A stretch of DNA of 64,000 nucleotides from contig CAVPWE010000005.1 in assembly GCA_963709485.1 (NCBI GenBank), forward strand, positions 248,001 through 312,000, given 5' to 3'. The notes under the pieces were generated by a model. It saw only the letters and a program-made list of their open reading frames with translations, did no database searches and was not told the origin of the DNA. Position numbers and translations under genes: made by a program. This document shows, one piece after another, positions 52,217-61,757 of the stretch (the stretch's first letter is position 1; each line of letters starts with the position of its first letter). The stretch is from JAXDBM01 sp963709485 (GTDB lineage: Bacteria; Desulfobacterota; Syntrophia; Syntrophales; Fen-1087).

Positions 52217-53134
52217 TCAATGATCCTCCGGCCGGCCGGTCACCCCCGACCAGACCCTTTTCAGAAACCCCGGCCGCATTTTCCGCCAGAACTGGTGCAC
52301 CGTCGACAGGTCCACCTTTTCAATGTCTTCCAGGGCGAAAAAAACGGCGATGTAACGCTCGAGAAGATTTCCCTGCAGCCGGTGTTTCCGCAGGGTGTCA
52401 AAACCGTCGAGTTTCCCGCTTTCGATGACGGGACAGATGAAGGTCATCATCTTCTCGAAGAGCCGGACGGGCGTGACAAAGCAATCGCACATGTTCAGGT
52501 ATCCGCACTTCTTCAGATCGTCGAAGGTGTGGCGGGTTCCGAAAAACGCGTTGTAATCTTCCAGGATCCGGTCGATGCAATTGATGCCGTCGCCCGAGAG
52601 CATGTCCGGATGACCTTCGTCCATGGTGATCCGCTGGTCGTATATCTTCTGAACGTCATGGCTTTCCAGGGAGATGTGGACATTCTCCCGGCCCATGATC
52701 TCCCTTTCAATCAGCGCCGTGAGGTCGGTCCTGCTGCCCGGAAGGATGCGCCGCTCCATCTCGGCCTCCAGCCGCAGCCCCTCCAGCTCTCTGCTGTCCC
52801 TGTGGCTGCCGTCGCCGATCAGCCGGTGCTCCTTGTCGTAATGGTGAACGCCGATGTAATCGAGACCTTCATAAAGCCGATTCTTATAGATGCAGTAAAG
52901 GCCCGTCAGTTCGGCGTAGTGGGGCAGATCGAGACTGACGGGATAGTCGAATTCGCTGATGATCCTGTAGCCCTTCCGGGGATTGTACCGGATATCCTGA
53001 CGGCCCAGCTTCATGAAGGTGTAGTGGCGGCTGTCGAACCCCGGATCGTGCGCGTACAGGTCGTCCCAGATGACGTTGTGGCACATGATGAACACGGTCC
53101 ACTTCTTCTGAACATGGGGCAATGGGTCGATCAT
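52217..53134 (-). CDS. DUF4422-like glycan-locus protein
   Basis: 305 residues from ATG 53134 (an upstream frame to 53185 lacks a ribosome site; start uncertain). Conserved-looking points are 'LPHYAELTGLYCIYKN', 'GLDYIGVHHYDKEH', 'CFVTPVRLFEKMM', 'VIESGKLDG' and 'LLERYIAVFFALED', in the order seen in DUF4422-type proteins, thought to be capsule or O-antigen glycosyltransferases. A paralogue is encoded at 54373 on the other strand. No signal peptide or membrane helix. It converges on the radical SAM gene with 15 bases between. Confidence 0.7.
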   Translation of the reverse strand: MIDPLPHVQKKWTVFIMCHNVIWDDLYAHDPGFDSRHYTFMKLGRQDIRYNPRKGYRIISEFDYPVSLDLPHYAELTGLYCIYKNRLYEGLDYIGVHHYDKEHRLIGDGSHRDSRELEGLRLEAEMERRILPGSRTDLTALIEREIMGRENVHISLESHDVQKIYDQRITMDEGHPDMLSGDGINCIDRILEDYNAFFGTRHTFDDLKKCGYLNMCDCFVTPVRLFEKMMTFICPVIESGKLDGFDTLRKHRLQGNLLERYIAVFFALEDIEKVDLSTVHQFWRKMRPGFLKRVWSGVTGRPEDH

Positions 53135-53312
53135 TGAGATCCGGTTGACTCCTAACGGGCGATTTCGAGGTTTGACTGCGGGCAATCCGACTGTGAGCGT
53201 TTATCGAACTTTCTTTTGAAAAGCAAGGATTTAATGTTTCATCCGGGCTTGAGAAATGATATGCAGGCGGAAAATATTTGCCGATTCCCGCAGTGCTTAT
53301 TTTCATGCCGCT

Positions 53313-54350
53313 ATGATGAAGGACCCCTTTTCCCCCGCGGATGCCATGGCCACGGCGCCGGCTCCGGACTGTTATGTCTGCGGCGCCGAAGGGCGCGTCC
53401 TCCATTCGGGTCTGACCGACCCCTATGCCAGCGCCCCCGGGGAATGGACGCTCAAGCGCTGCCCGAATCCGGATTGCGGTCTGGTCTGGCTGGACCCGAT
53501 GCCCCGGAAGGAGGACCTCTGGAAGGCCTACCGGGTTTATTACACACACCCGGATTACGCCGCGGAGGACAACCGAAAAATCGACCGGCTGAACTTCCTG
53601 CTGCTCAAGATCCACAAGCCTTTCTTCAAATTGTTTGAACATGCCGTCGGCATGCGAAGGGTCGAGAAGAAATGGCGGAAGCAGGCCGACTGCATGTTCC
53701 TCGGCGAAGCGCCCGCGGGGGGCAGGCTTCTGGACGTCGGCTGCGGGAAAGGGGACCTGCTGATCCGGCTGCTTCAGCGGGGATGGAACGCGGAGGGCCT
53801 GGAGGTGGATGCGGCGGCCGTGGCGTTCGCCCGCGGGAAACAGGGCCTGACGGTCCATCAGGGCGAACTGGAAAGCCACCGGTTCCCGGAACATTCTTTT
53901 GACGCCATCACCATGAACCATGTGATCGAACACGTGCACGATCCCGTTTCCCTTCTGCGGGAGTGCCTCCGCGTGCTGAAGCCCGGCGGGAAGCTGGCCC
54001 TGGCCACGCCGAACATCCGGTGTTTCGGTCACAAAATGTTCGGCCGGAACTGGTCCCATCTTCAGTCCCCCAGCCACCTGCACCTCTTCACGAAGGCCGG
54101 CCTGGCGGAATGCGCATCCCGGGCCGGTTTCCGGTCCGTCCACGCTTTCTGCGCGCCCGGTTATGCGGAGGGGGGCGCCATCCGGGTCAGCATCGACCGG
54201 GAGGAGGAAGCCGCCGGAGAACGGCGGTGGGAATTTTCCAAATGGGTGGAGGCGTCCTACCTGAAAGTGACGGCCTATTACCTTTTCTTCGTGAAAAGGG
54301 ATGAAGAGGCCGGTGAGGAGATTTTTCTTTCGGCAACGAAGGACAAGTGA
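53313..54350 (+). CDS. Class I SAM-dependent methyltransferase with N-terminal zinc ribbon-like motif
   Basis: 345 residues. An N-terminal Cys pair set (CYVC near 18 and 'LKRCPNPDCGLVWLDP') resembles the zinc-binding start of many sugar/lipid methyltransferases. The SAM site is 'GGRLLDVGCGKGDLL', then 'GLEVDAAAVAFAR', 'FDAITMNHVIEHVHDP' and 'VLKPGGKLALATPN'. No good ribosome site is seen; ATG 53313 or 53316 is chosen because homology begins there. It lies in the LPS-type cluster, so methylation of a sugar or lipid carrier is likely. Confidence 0.85.
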   Translation: MMKDPFSPADAMATAPAPDCYVCGAEGRVLHSGLTDPYASAPGEWTLKRCPNPDCGLVWLDPMPRKEDLWKAYRVYYTHPDYAAEDNRKIDRLNFLLLKIHKPFFKLFEHAVGMRRVEKKWRKQADCMFLGEAPAGGRLLDVGCGKGDLLIRLLQRGWNAEGLEVDAAAVAFARGKQGLTVHQGELESHRFPEHSFDAITMNHVIEHVHDPVSLLRECLRVLKPGGKLALATPNIRCFGHKMFGRNWSHLQSPSHLHLFTKAGLAECASRAGFRSVHAFCAPGYAEGGAIRVSIDREEEAAGERRWEFSKWVEASYLKVTAYYLFFVKRDEEAGEEIFLSATKDK

Positions 54351-54372
54351 GACCGGTCATCAGGAGCGCGTC

Positions 54373-55212
54373 GTGACAAAGTGGAAAATCTTCATCACGT
54401 TTTTTCAGAACCTTTATGATGAGCACTATTCCGCCGACCGGACATGGAACCCCGACAACTATACGTTCGTGAAGGTCAACGACCGGTACACGCAGGAGCT
54501 GGCGGGAAACCGGCTTGCTTACGACATCTTCGTCGAGCACGACTTCCCCGTCTTCCGCCCGGACCTGCAGGAGAAGGGCTACTGCGAGAACAGCGTGATG
54601 TGGCATCTCTACAGGAACGGGATTCACCGGGACTACGATTACATCGGGTTCATCGAGTACGACCACGTTTTGTCGCCGGGGTTCACGGAGGCGATGCAGA
54701 AGCGCCTGGACGGCGCGGACGGGGAGAGGATCTTTTCCTTCCAGTACTTCACGTTCCGCCAGCTCTGGGACCAGGCCATCATCATGAACCCCCGCCGGCG
54801 CGAGAAGGTGGACGGAAGGCCCGATTCGCCGTGGAACTGCATCAACCTGATCCTGAAGGAATACAACAGATACTTCAAGACCGGCCACCGGCTGGACCGC
54901 CTGGCCGCGAAGAACTGCTTTCCCATCTGCCACGCCCTGCTCATGCCGTCGGCCATGTTTGACCGGATCATGCCGTTCCAGGCGGCGGTCATGGAGTCGG
55001 GAAAGGTGGAGCGGTATCACCGCCACAACTGGCGCGCGCCGGCCGTGCTGATGGAGCGTTATCTGGCCGTATCGCTGGCGCTTGAGGACGCGCCCATTGA
55101 CTGCTCGCTGCTGCTGGAGCACCGGGAGCTTCCCGTCAAGGTGCTGAAGCCCGACTGGTTCAAAACATCCTCCTGGCGAAAGACCGTGGCGTACCTGCAG
55201 AAGAAATTCTGA
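54373..55212 (+). CDS. DUF4422-like glycan-locus protein (paralogue of the gene at 52217)
   Basis: 279 residues from GTG 54373, with AGGAG seven bases upstream. Starts 'TKWKIFITFFQNLYDEHY'; has 'VMWHLYRNGIHRDYDYIGFIEYDH', 'HALLMPSAMFDRIMPF', 'AVMESGKVERYHRHNW' and 'LMERYLAVSLALED', which align in order with the 52217 gene product. Probably a GT-A-like glycosyltransferase of the cluster; catalytic residues not established. The 16-base... gap to the methyltransferase upstream suggests co-transcription. Confidence 0.7.
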   Translation: MTKWKIFITFFQNLYDEHYSADRTWNPDNYTFVKVNDRYTQELAGNRLAYDIFVEHDFPVFRPDLQEKGYCENSVMWHLYRNGIHRDYDYIGFIEYDHVLSPGFTEAMQKRLDGADGERIFSFQYFTFRQLWDQAIIMNPRRREKVDGRPDSPWNCINLILKEYNRYFKTGHRLDRLAAKNCFPICHALLMPSAMFDRIMPFQAAVMESGKVERYHRHNWRAPAVLMERYLAVSLALEDAPIDCSLLLEHRELPVKVLKPDWFKTSSWRKTVAYLQKKF

Positions 55213-55258
55213 AGGTCGCGCCGGCTGCCGCTTCCCGCAGCATGAAAAGGATCAGATC

Positions 55259-55991
55259 TTGATTGACATACAAAAAACCATTCGGCATCTAAAAAGGTAC
55301 AACCTCCCATACTTTCAGCACAAGGCCTACGATCTTCGCTTTCGCCGGAAGATCGCGTCACAGAATCGGCTGCCGACGGCTTGAAGCCCGATTCCCGGGG
55401 CTGCGCGAGCGGCACCGCCTGACAAAAGAGGCCCGCAGCAACAGCATCGAACCCTTTTACCGGGAGTACATCCGCACCGTCTCCAGCGAAATCATGGCAT
55501 CCTCGCTGGAGCTGTCCGTTTTTCTTCTCCTCCTGTGCGACATGGCTCAGCCTCAAAGGATGCTGGACCTGGGCTCCGGCTTCAGCTCCTTTCTCCTTCG
55601 GTACCACGCGCGAAACGCCGTGGGAAAGCCCGTCGTCTGGTCCGTGGACGACTCCGCGGAGTGGCTGGAGAAAACGTCCGGCTTCCTTGCGTCGCACAAC
55701 CTGCCGGCGTCGAATCTGGCGACCTGGGATGAATTCATCGAACGGAGGGAGGGGCGATTCGATTTCATCTTTTACGATCTCGGCCCTTTCCCGTTCCGAA
55801 TGGACTGCCTGAGGCCGATGCTGGAGAAGATGACCGCCGACCACGGGATGATCGTTCTGGACGATATGCACGCGGCGGAATACGGACTTTTCGTAAAGCG
55901 GACGCTGAAAGGCACCCGCTTCCGGCCATATGACACGGGCTGCTACACGAGGGATCATTTCAACCGGTTTTCGCTGCTGCTGACGTACTGA
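55259..55991 (+). CDS. SAM-dependent methyltransferase, frameshifted near the N-terminus
   Basis: The clear part (55494-55991) is a Rossmann methyltransferase: 'RMLDLGSGFSSFLLRYHA', 'WSVDDSAEWLEKTSGFL', 'FDFIFYDLGPFP', 'HGMIVLDDMHAAEYG'. Coding-like sequence extends upstream in the same frame ('LRERHRLTKEARSNSIEPFYREYIR') and, after a frame change around 55370-55385, back to TTG 55259 (AAAAGGA upstream) as 'IDIQKTIRHLKRYNLPYF'. A single indel would join them into about 243 residues. Alternatively a short protein starts at ATG 55494. Target unknown. Confidence 0.65.
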
Positions 55992-56089
55992 ACGCCGCAT
56001 ACGCAACGACAGCGCTTGTACCCGGCTTTTCACATATCAAATCCCGCCGCGCGGTTTCGGAACCGGGTTTCACCGGGCCTGCAAAGCAT

Positions 56090-57334
56090 TTACGCCGAAG
56101 CTTCGGGCGAAATGGCCTGCTCCTGCCGGTGCAGGCGCCAGAGGACGACCATCATGGCGCACTGGATGTAGAGTACAACGGAAATGGTAAAACCCAGGTA
56201 GCTCTCGAATACGCCGATCACCAGAAGCGCGAAGAATGCAACCATCAGGGAGACGGACCAGCGCCTGAGAAATTCATCGCGGCTGCGCCGCACGATCGCC
56301 CACCCCGCGCGGAAATAGCTCAAGACCAGGTAGAAGAAAATCAGGAGACCCACAATGCCCAGCCGGGCGGCAAGGTCAATGTAGATGCTGTGGGGATAGT
56401 AAAAGGACGACAGCCAGCGCTCGTCCAGCCTGCTGTTTTGATCGAGCATTGCATTGTACCTTTTCACGAGCCTCCTGTCCGCATAGGTATCCATGCCGAA
56501 ACCGATGCCGGTGACGGGGTGGTCTTTGATCATCTCGATGAACGGGTTGGACAGGAAGAGTCTCGGATCTTTCTTGACGCTGCCGACGAAATCGCCGGTC
56601 AGCAGCCTGGACTTGACGGGAAAGAACGCAATGGCCGCCGCGATGACAAGGATCAAAAAGACGGCCCGCTTCCTGTGGTTGATCACCAGAGCGATCAGGG
56701 AGAGAAGCAGGACGGCCACGGAATAGCGGCTCCCGGTCAGAAAGACGGCCATGGCGATGACGGAAACGGCAAGGAGCAGCAGCGCCTGAATGCCCGGGTG
56801 TTTCGTTCTGAACGACTCGTTGGCGGCCAGGATGACCGGAAAAACCAGGACGACGCTGAGAATGTTGACGGGAATCTTCACGTCGAGAAGCCGGGCCGAC
56901 AGGGGGTTCCCCAGGATCAGATAAAAATAAGTCATCAGTCCGGCGGCGAACAGGGCCGTCGATATGATGAATGCCCGGACCAGCAGCAGGAAACGCTCCT
57001 TTGTCCCGAAAAAAGTAATGATGAGATAGAACAGGAGGATGTATTTCACCAGATGTCCGTAAAAATCATGAATGCTGTTCGACCTGTTCAGGGCGAAAAA
57101 GAGGCCGATGAAGGCCCAGGCGACGAGCAGGGCAAAAGGGAGGGAAAGGGGCGATGTCGGCGAAAAGGGCTTTTTCCTGAAAGCAATCAGGCCAACCGCA
57201 AGTCCGAGCGCCGTGTAGAAGGAAATCTCCTGGGTTGCCGTGTTGAAATGAAAGGGAATGACAAAGACAAAGACCGCAATCAGCGTGACGACCGCATGAT
57301 CCAGCCATACCGGCGCATTTTTTACGAACTTCAT
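56090..57334 (-). CDS. O-antigen ligase/polymerase-like membrane protein (WaaL family)
   Basis: 414 residues with about twelve membrane helices and one large periplasmic loop after ~residue 230 containing 'NPFIEMIKDHPVTGIGFGMDTYADR' and 'YPHSIYIDLAARLGIVG', the Wzy_C/WaaL signature including the functional His of 'PHSIY'. It would ligate O-antigen or polymerise glycan units at the periplasmic face. ATG 57334 is chosen with GGGAG close upstream; ATG 57367 is possible. Fits the surrounding LPS cluster. Confidence 0.87.
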   Translation of the reverse strand: MKFVKNAPVWLDHAVVTLIAVFVFVIPFHFNTATQEISFYTALGLAVGLIAFRKKPFSPTSPLSLPFALLVAWAFIGLFFALNRSNSIHDFYGHLVKYILLFYLIITFFGTKERFLLLVRAFIISTALFAAGLMTYFYLILGNPLSARLLDVKIPVNILSVVLVFPVILAANESFRTKHPGIQALLLLAVSVIAMAVFLTGSRYSVAVLLLSLIALVINHRKRAVFLILVIAAAIAFFPVKSRLLTGDFVGSVKKDPRLFLSNPFIEMIKDHPVTGIGFGMDTYADRRLVKRYNAMLDQNSRLDERWLSSFYYPHSIYIDLAARLGIVGLLIFFYLVLSYFRAGWAIVRRSRDEFLRRWSVSLMVAFFALLVIGVFESYLGFTISVVLYIQCAMMVVLWRLHRQEQAISPEASA

Positions 57335-57508
57335 CTGACTCCCGCAAGACTTGGACCGAGTGACCATTCAGCATTTTGAATGGCCCGGTGAAATCGGATA
57401 TTTCCGATCGATTCTCTTATCACGCCCCGGCAGGAAATTCATCATTTTAATCGAGAAATTATTGTGATAAGCAGTTTTGAATATATTCGTCACGCCGTGC
57501 CTTGAATT

Positions 57509-58312
57509 ATGGGAAAAACAACCAACGGGCAGCCCCGATCCCCTCTTTCCGTCGCGATCATCACACAGAATGAAGCGGATCATCTGCCGGATTGCCTGAA
57601 AAGCATTGCCTTTGCGGCGCAAATCGTCGTCGTCGATTCGGGAAGCACGGACGATACCGTCCGGATTGCCCGGGATGCCGGCTGCGATGTTTACCTGGAG
57701 CCGTGGCGCGGGGGCTTTGGAAAGCAGAAGCAATTTGCGGTCGATCAGTGCCGCCGGCCCTGGGTTCTTGTCCTGGACGCCGACGAGCGGATTCCACCCG
57801 AAACAGCCATGGAAATCATCAGGATTGTCGGGGATCCATCGTCCCGGGCCGCCGGATACAGTTTCCCCAGGAAAAACTTTTTCCAGGGCCGGTGGATCCG
57901 GCATGCCGGGTGGTGGCCGGACCGGGTCATCCGTCTTTTTCAGAAAGATCGCGGATGCATGACGCCGGCGACGGTCCATGAGGCCGTGCGCGTGACCGGC
58001 CCTGTCATCCCCCTGGATTGTCCCATTGAACACGATACCGAAAGCAGTTTCAGCCGGCTCCTTCTTAAAATCGAAAAATATTCAACTCTTGGCGCGCAGG
58101 AGGCCTTTGCCGAAGGCCGTCGGGCAAGCGCCCGAAGTGCAGTGTACCGCGCATTTCTGACCTTCCTGCAGGATTATTTTCTGCGACTGGGCATCCTGGA
58201 CGGCCACCAGGGATTGACGCTGGCCGCAACCGACGCCGTCAACAAGTTTTTCAAGTATGCCAAGCTGGCCGAGCTCTGCCGGCAGGCGGACGTGAATGAC
58301 CGCGGAAGGTGA
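57509..58312 (+). CDS. Family 2 glycosyltransferase, WaaE/KdtX-like LPS core enzyme
   Basis: 267 residues. GT2 motifs 'SVAIITQNEADHLPDCL', 'VVVDSGSTDDTVRIA', 'WRGGFGKQKQFAVDQC' and the metal site 'VLVLDADERI', then 'RHAGWWPDRVIRLFQKD', are typical of the WaaE/KdtX group, which adds beta-glucose to heptose I of the LPS core. No Shine-Dalgarno is obvious. Its stop overlaps the following glycosyltransferase start (GTGA), beginning a tight run of five to seven LPS genes. Confidence 0.9.
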   Translation: MGKTTNGQPRSPLSVAIITQNEADHLPDCLKSIAFAAQIVVVDSGSTDDTVRIARDAGCDVYLEPWRGGFGKQKQFAVDQCRRPWVLVLDADERIPPETAMEIIRIVGDPSSRAAGYSFPRKNFFQGRWIRHAGWWPDRVIRLFQKDRGCMTPATVHEAVRVTGPVIPLDCPIEHDTESSFSRLLLKIEKYSTLGAQEAFAEGRRASARSAVYRAFLTFLQDYFLRLGILDGHQGLTLAATDAVNKFFKYAKLAELCRQADVNDRGR

Positions 58313-59496
58313 AGCCCCTTTTCATGAAATTATCCCCGCCAGACAGACATGTCCTGATCTTCGAGCCGGGAAGGGTCGGCCACCGCCTGACATGGCTTCG
58401 TTATGTGACCGAGGATTTTCTGGGGATGGGCTGCAAGATTACCTGGGCCGTCGATTTCAGCCCCAGGGCCAAGCGCCTCATCGAAGAGCAGCTTTCCACC
58501 CTCCTGCCGAAGGTTTCGGTCCTGTCCCTTTTCCATGAGAACGGCCGGTGGCGGCGGGGCAGCAAAATTCGATCCCTGGAGGAATGCCGGGAGATCAGCC
58601 AGGCCGGAGAGGTTTTCCTCAACGAGTTCGACGAGATCGCCTCCGGCATGCTCCGGGGCGCCGCGGTCGGCATCATGCCGCCGCGGCCCCTGCAGGGAAG
58701 GCTCAGCGGGGTCTATTTCCGCCCCCGTTTCCTGACAGAACCGCATCGGCCTGCCGGCAACATTGTGAAAGCGAGCGGCTTTCAGCGTCTCTGCCGGCAG
58801 GGATGGTTCCGGCACCTGTATTTCGTGGACGAGTACCTCTTCCCCGCTCTCGGGAAGAACGATCCCTCCGGACGGTTTCATTTCCTGCCGGATCCCTGGT
58901 CCGGGGATTTTTCCTGTCCGGCCGATGTCGCCCGCAAGAGGCTCGGCATCCCCAAGAACAAGGTCGTCTATCTGCACTATGGAATGGGAGACCGGCGGAA
59001 GGGCCTGCACCTGGCCGTCGACGCGATGGGAACCCCGGCGGCGGATTCACGTATGTTTTTGCTGTGCGCCGGCCAGATCAGCGATGACCGGCATCTCCTT
59101 GACAAACTGGCCGGGTTTGAAAAAATGGGAGCGGCAAAGCTCATGAACCGTTACGTCACCGACGAGGAGGAGCGCCTGTGCTTTTCCTCCGCCGACGCGG
59201 TCCTCCTGCCCTACATTCAGCACTACGGATCCAGCGGCGTCCTCTCCCGCACCGCCGCCGCCGGCAAGGTGGCCATCGTTTCCGATGAAGGCCTGCTGGC
59301 AAAGCGTGTGCGCGATCATCGCCTGGGGCTTCTTTTTCAGACAAACAACGTTCGGGAACTGCGGCAGCGCATGAGCGATGTGGCTTCTATGGATCAAGAC
59401 AATCGCGATCGTTACCGGAAAATGTCCCTGAAATACGCCGAATCCTGCTCGCGGGAAGCCTTCCGCGAAGCGCTGACGTCGCCCTGGCGACCCTGA
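58309..59496 (+). CDS. Glycosyltransferase, GT-B fold (family 1/4-like)
   Basis: 395 residues from GTG 58309, overlapping the preceding stop. N-terminal domain: 'HVLIFEPGRVGHRLTWLRYV'. The C-terminal domain has 'VVYLHYGMGDRRKGLHLAVDAM', 'SADAVLLPYIQHYGSSGVLSRTAAAGKVAIVSDEGLLA' and 'GLLFQTNNVRELRQRM', the nucleotide-sugar binding layout of GT4 enzymes, with weak overall similarity. Stop and next start share one base (TGATG). Acceptor unknown; context suggests LPS core. Confidence 0.75.
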   Translation: MKPLFMKLSPPDRHVLIFEPGRVGHRLTWLRYVTEDFLGMGCKITWAVDFSPRAKRLIEEQLSTLLPKVSVLSLFHENGRWRRGSKIRSLEECREISQAGEVFLNEFDEIASGMLRGAAVGIMPPRPLQGRLSGVYFRPRFLTEPHRPAGNIVKASGFQRLCRQGWFRHLYFVDEYLFPALGKNDPSGRFHFLPDPWSGDFSCPADVARKRLGIPKNKVVYLHYGMGDRRKGLHLAVDAMGTPAADSRMFLLCAGQISDDRHLLDKLAGFEKMGAAKLMNRYVTDEEERLCFSSADAVLLPYIQHYGSSGVLSRTAAAGKVAIVSDEGLLAKRVRDHRLGLLFQTNNVRELRQRMSDVASMDQDNRDRYRKMSLKYAESCSREAFREALTSPWRP

Positions 59497-60587
59497 TGCC
59501 GGAGGATGCCCCGTTGCACCGGACTGCTCGAAACATCCTGATCATTCAGCTCGGAGACATCGGCGACGTGGTCCTGTCCATACCGGCCTTCCGCGCCGTC
59601 CGGGAAAATTTTCCGCAGGCGAAAGTGACCGTCGCGGTCCGGGAAAAAGCGAGCGAACTGATTCGGCAGGTCCCCTGGGTTGACGGCGTCATCACCGTCA
59701 ACCAGGACAAGCGTTCGCCCCTTGGCGAGCTTTTCCACCAGTGGAAATTTTTCTCCCGCGTCCGCGGGCGCCGCTTTGATCTGGCGTTCGATCTCCGGAC
59801 GGGAACCCGCGGGGCCATCCTGGCATTCCTGTCCGGAGCGAAGGAGCGCGTCGGTTTCCTCGACCCGGACGGACCCTGGAGAAACCGGCTCTTCACGCGC
59901 CTCTACGGGCTGGACTATCGGCTTCCGCAGCATGTCTCGGCATACTATTCCAGCCTGCTCCAGGCCCACGGCCTGACGGTCGGCAGCGAGGCGCCGGAGA
60001 TGCACGTCCTCCCGGAGATGAAAGAACGCGCCGCGAAGATCCTCCAAAACGAAGGTGTTCCTGCTGAATTTCCCGTCATCGCGATCCAGCCCTTCTCGCT
60101 GTGGCGCTACAAGGAATGGAACATCGAAAAATATGTCCTGCTGGTGCAGAGGATTCGATCGGTCTGCAATGCCTCCATTGCAATCACGGGCTCGCCGGAT
60201 GAAAGGAGCCGGGCAGCGGACATCGCCGACCGCTGCGGACGGGACGCGCAGCCTGTATTCAACCTGGCCGGAAAAACATCCATGGGGGAACTGGCGGCCC
60301 TGATCGCATCCTGCCGCCTGTTCATCGGTTCGGACAGCGCGGGCGTGCACATTGCCGCCGCCGTCGGGACGCCCACCGTCACGATCTTCGGTCCTTCGGC
60401 GCCGGCCTCCTGGGCGCCGGCCGGAGAGAGCCACGCCATCGTCCAGAAGAACCTGCCCTGCGTCCCCTGCCGGCAGAAAGGGTGCGACGGATCGGAGGTC
60501 AGCCGCTGCCTGGAAGAACTGGACGCGGATGAGGTGTGGGCCGTTGTTCAAACACAGCTTAAGAAACTGGGGCTCTCCGCCGCATGA
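59496..60587 (+). CDS. ADP-heptose:LPS heptosyltransferase family protein (GT9)
   Basis: 363 residues of GT9. N-terminus 'NILIIQLGDIGDVVLSIPAFRAVRENFPQAKVTV', central 'FDLRTGTRGAILAFLSGAKERVGF', and the C-terminal donor site 'LAALIASCRLFIGSDSAGVHIAAAVGTPTVTIFGPSAPASWAP' are strong GT9/WaaC-WaaF markers. The C-terminal Cys-rich 'LPCVPCRQKGCDG' is common in this family. Transfers heptose (or a related sugar) to the inner core. Overlaps both neighbours by one and four bases. Confidence 0.93.
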   Translation: MPEDAPLHRTARNILIIQLGDIGDVVLSIPAFRAVRENFPQAKVTVAVREKASELIRQVPWVDGVITVNQDKRSPLGELFHQWKFFSRVRGRRFDLAFDLRTGTRGAILAFLSGAKERVGFLDPDGPWRNRLFTRLYGLDYRLPQHVSAYYSSLLQAHGLTVGSEAPEMHVLPEMKERAAKILQNEGVPAEFPVIAIQPFSLWRYKEWNIEKYVLLVQRIRSVCNASIAITGSPDERSRAADIADRCGRDAQPVFNLAGKTSMGELAALIASCRLFIGSDSAGVHIAAAVGTPTVTIFGPSAPASWAPAGESHAIVQKNLPCVPCRQKGCDGSEVSRCLEELDADEVWAVVQTQLKKLGLSAA

Positions 60588-61729
60588 AATCCAATAAACC
60601 GGCAAAAATCGCTGTGGTCATTCCCAAATACGGCCTGGTCGGGGGCGGCGAAAAACTGGCGGCCGAATTGACGGAAAGAATCGCGCAACAAACGTCCCAT
60701 GAGATCCATGTTCTCGCAAATCAGTGGAAAGTACAATCCGACCGGGTCCGGTTTCACAGGATTCCCGTCATCACCTTCCCCAAATACCTGACCACCGTCA
60801 GCTTCGCCTGGTTTGCGCAGCGAAGGATCGAAGCAATGGGCTTCGACCTGGTCCATGCCCATGAACGGGTTTTTTCCGCCGACCTCGTCTCGCTGCACAG
60901 CGTGCCCCATCGGTTCTGGGTGCGTGAAATCCGCGGGAAGCGACTGCTCAGCCTCTTCGACCGGGCCACCATTCAGGTGGAAAAGCAAATGGCAGCGAAC
61001 GACAGGGCGATCTTTCTCCCCGTATCCGGCATCGCCCGGGACCGTTTTGTCGCCGAATACCCCCACTGCTCCGGCCGCACCGAGGTCCTCCATCCGGGCG
61101 TGGATACGGGGGCCTTCGACCGGCCCGACCGGGACCGCTGCCGCCGGGAGCTGCGCGGGCAATACGGAATCCGTGAAGAGGACGCGGTCCTCCTCTTCGT
61201 GGGCATGAATTTCGAACTGAAGGGACTGGACCCGCTCATTGCGGCCGTGGGCAGGATCAAGGCCGCAACCCCGGACAGACCCCTGAAACTGCTCGTCGTC
61301 GGCAAGGGCAGCGAGAGCAAATACCGCAGCCTGGCCCGGAGCGCAGGTCTGGGCGACGACATTCATTTTGCCGGGATTCGAAGGGAAAAGATGGAGGAAG
61401 TCTATCTGGCCTCCGATTTCTACGCCATGCTTTCCTCCTTCGACACCTTCGGGATGACCGTGCTGGAGGCCATGGCCGCCTCGCTCCCCGTCATCATCAG
61501 CCCCGGCGTGGGCGCAGGGGACCTGGTCCGGGAGGGCGCCAACGGCTTCATCGTCGCCCGGGAAGACATTGATGCGATCAGCGGGAGGATCCTCGCCCTG
61601 ATGGACCCGGAAAAAAGAAGCGAAATGGGAGCCAGCGCGCACGGGGTTGCGGAAGCCCACACCTGGGATGCCATGGCCCAGAGGGTTATGGGCCTTTATG
61701 AAAAGATCCTGGCCGGCAAATCCTGTTGA
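60584..61729 (+). CDS. Glycosyltransferase family 4, WaaG-like LPS core enzyme
   Basis: 381 residues. Begins 'KIAVVIPKYGLVGGGEKLAAEL' and has 'FDLVHAHERVFSADLVSLHSVPHRFW', a WaaG (RfaG) feature, then 'VLHPGVDTGAFDRP', 'LLFVGMNFELKGLDPLIAAV' and 'YAMLSSFDTFGMTVLEAMAASLPVIIS' with the E-x7-E donor motif. WaaG adds the first glucose to heptose II. Four-base overlap (ATGA) with the GT9 gene. Assignment to the WaaG group is good; exact sugar not provable. Confidence 0.9.
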   Translation: MKSNKPAKIAVVIPKYGLVGGGEKLAAELTERIAQQTSHEIHVLANQWKVQSDRVRFHRIPVITFPKYLTTVSFAWFAQRRIEAMGFDLVHAHERVFSADLVSLHSVPHRFWVREIRGKRLLSLFDRATIQVEKQMAANDRAIFLPVSGIARDRFVAEYPHCSGRTEVLHPGVDTGAFDRPDRDRCRRELRGQYGIREEDAVLLFVGMNFELKGLDPLIAAVGRIKAATPDRPLKLLVVGKGSESKYRSLARSAGLGDDIHFAGIRREKMEEVYLASDFYAMLSSFDTFGMTVLEAMAASLPVIISPGVGAGDLVREGANGFIVAREDIDAISGRILALMDPEKRSEMGASAHGVAEAHTWDAMAQRVMGLYEKILAGKSC

Positions 61730-61757
61730 CAGGCACAATCATATCCAATAGATTCCT

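Noticed and set aside
57479..57488. GAATATATTC palindrome upstream of the WaaE-like gene
   Set aside because: Short A/T-rich palindrome, expected by chance in an A/T-rich gap.
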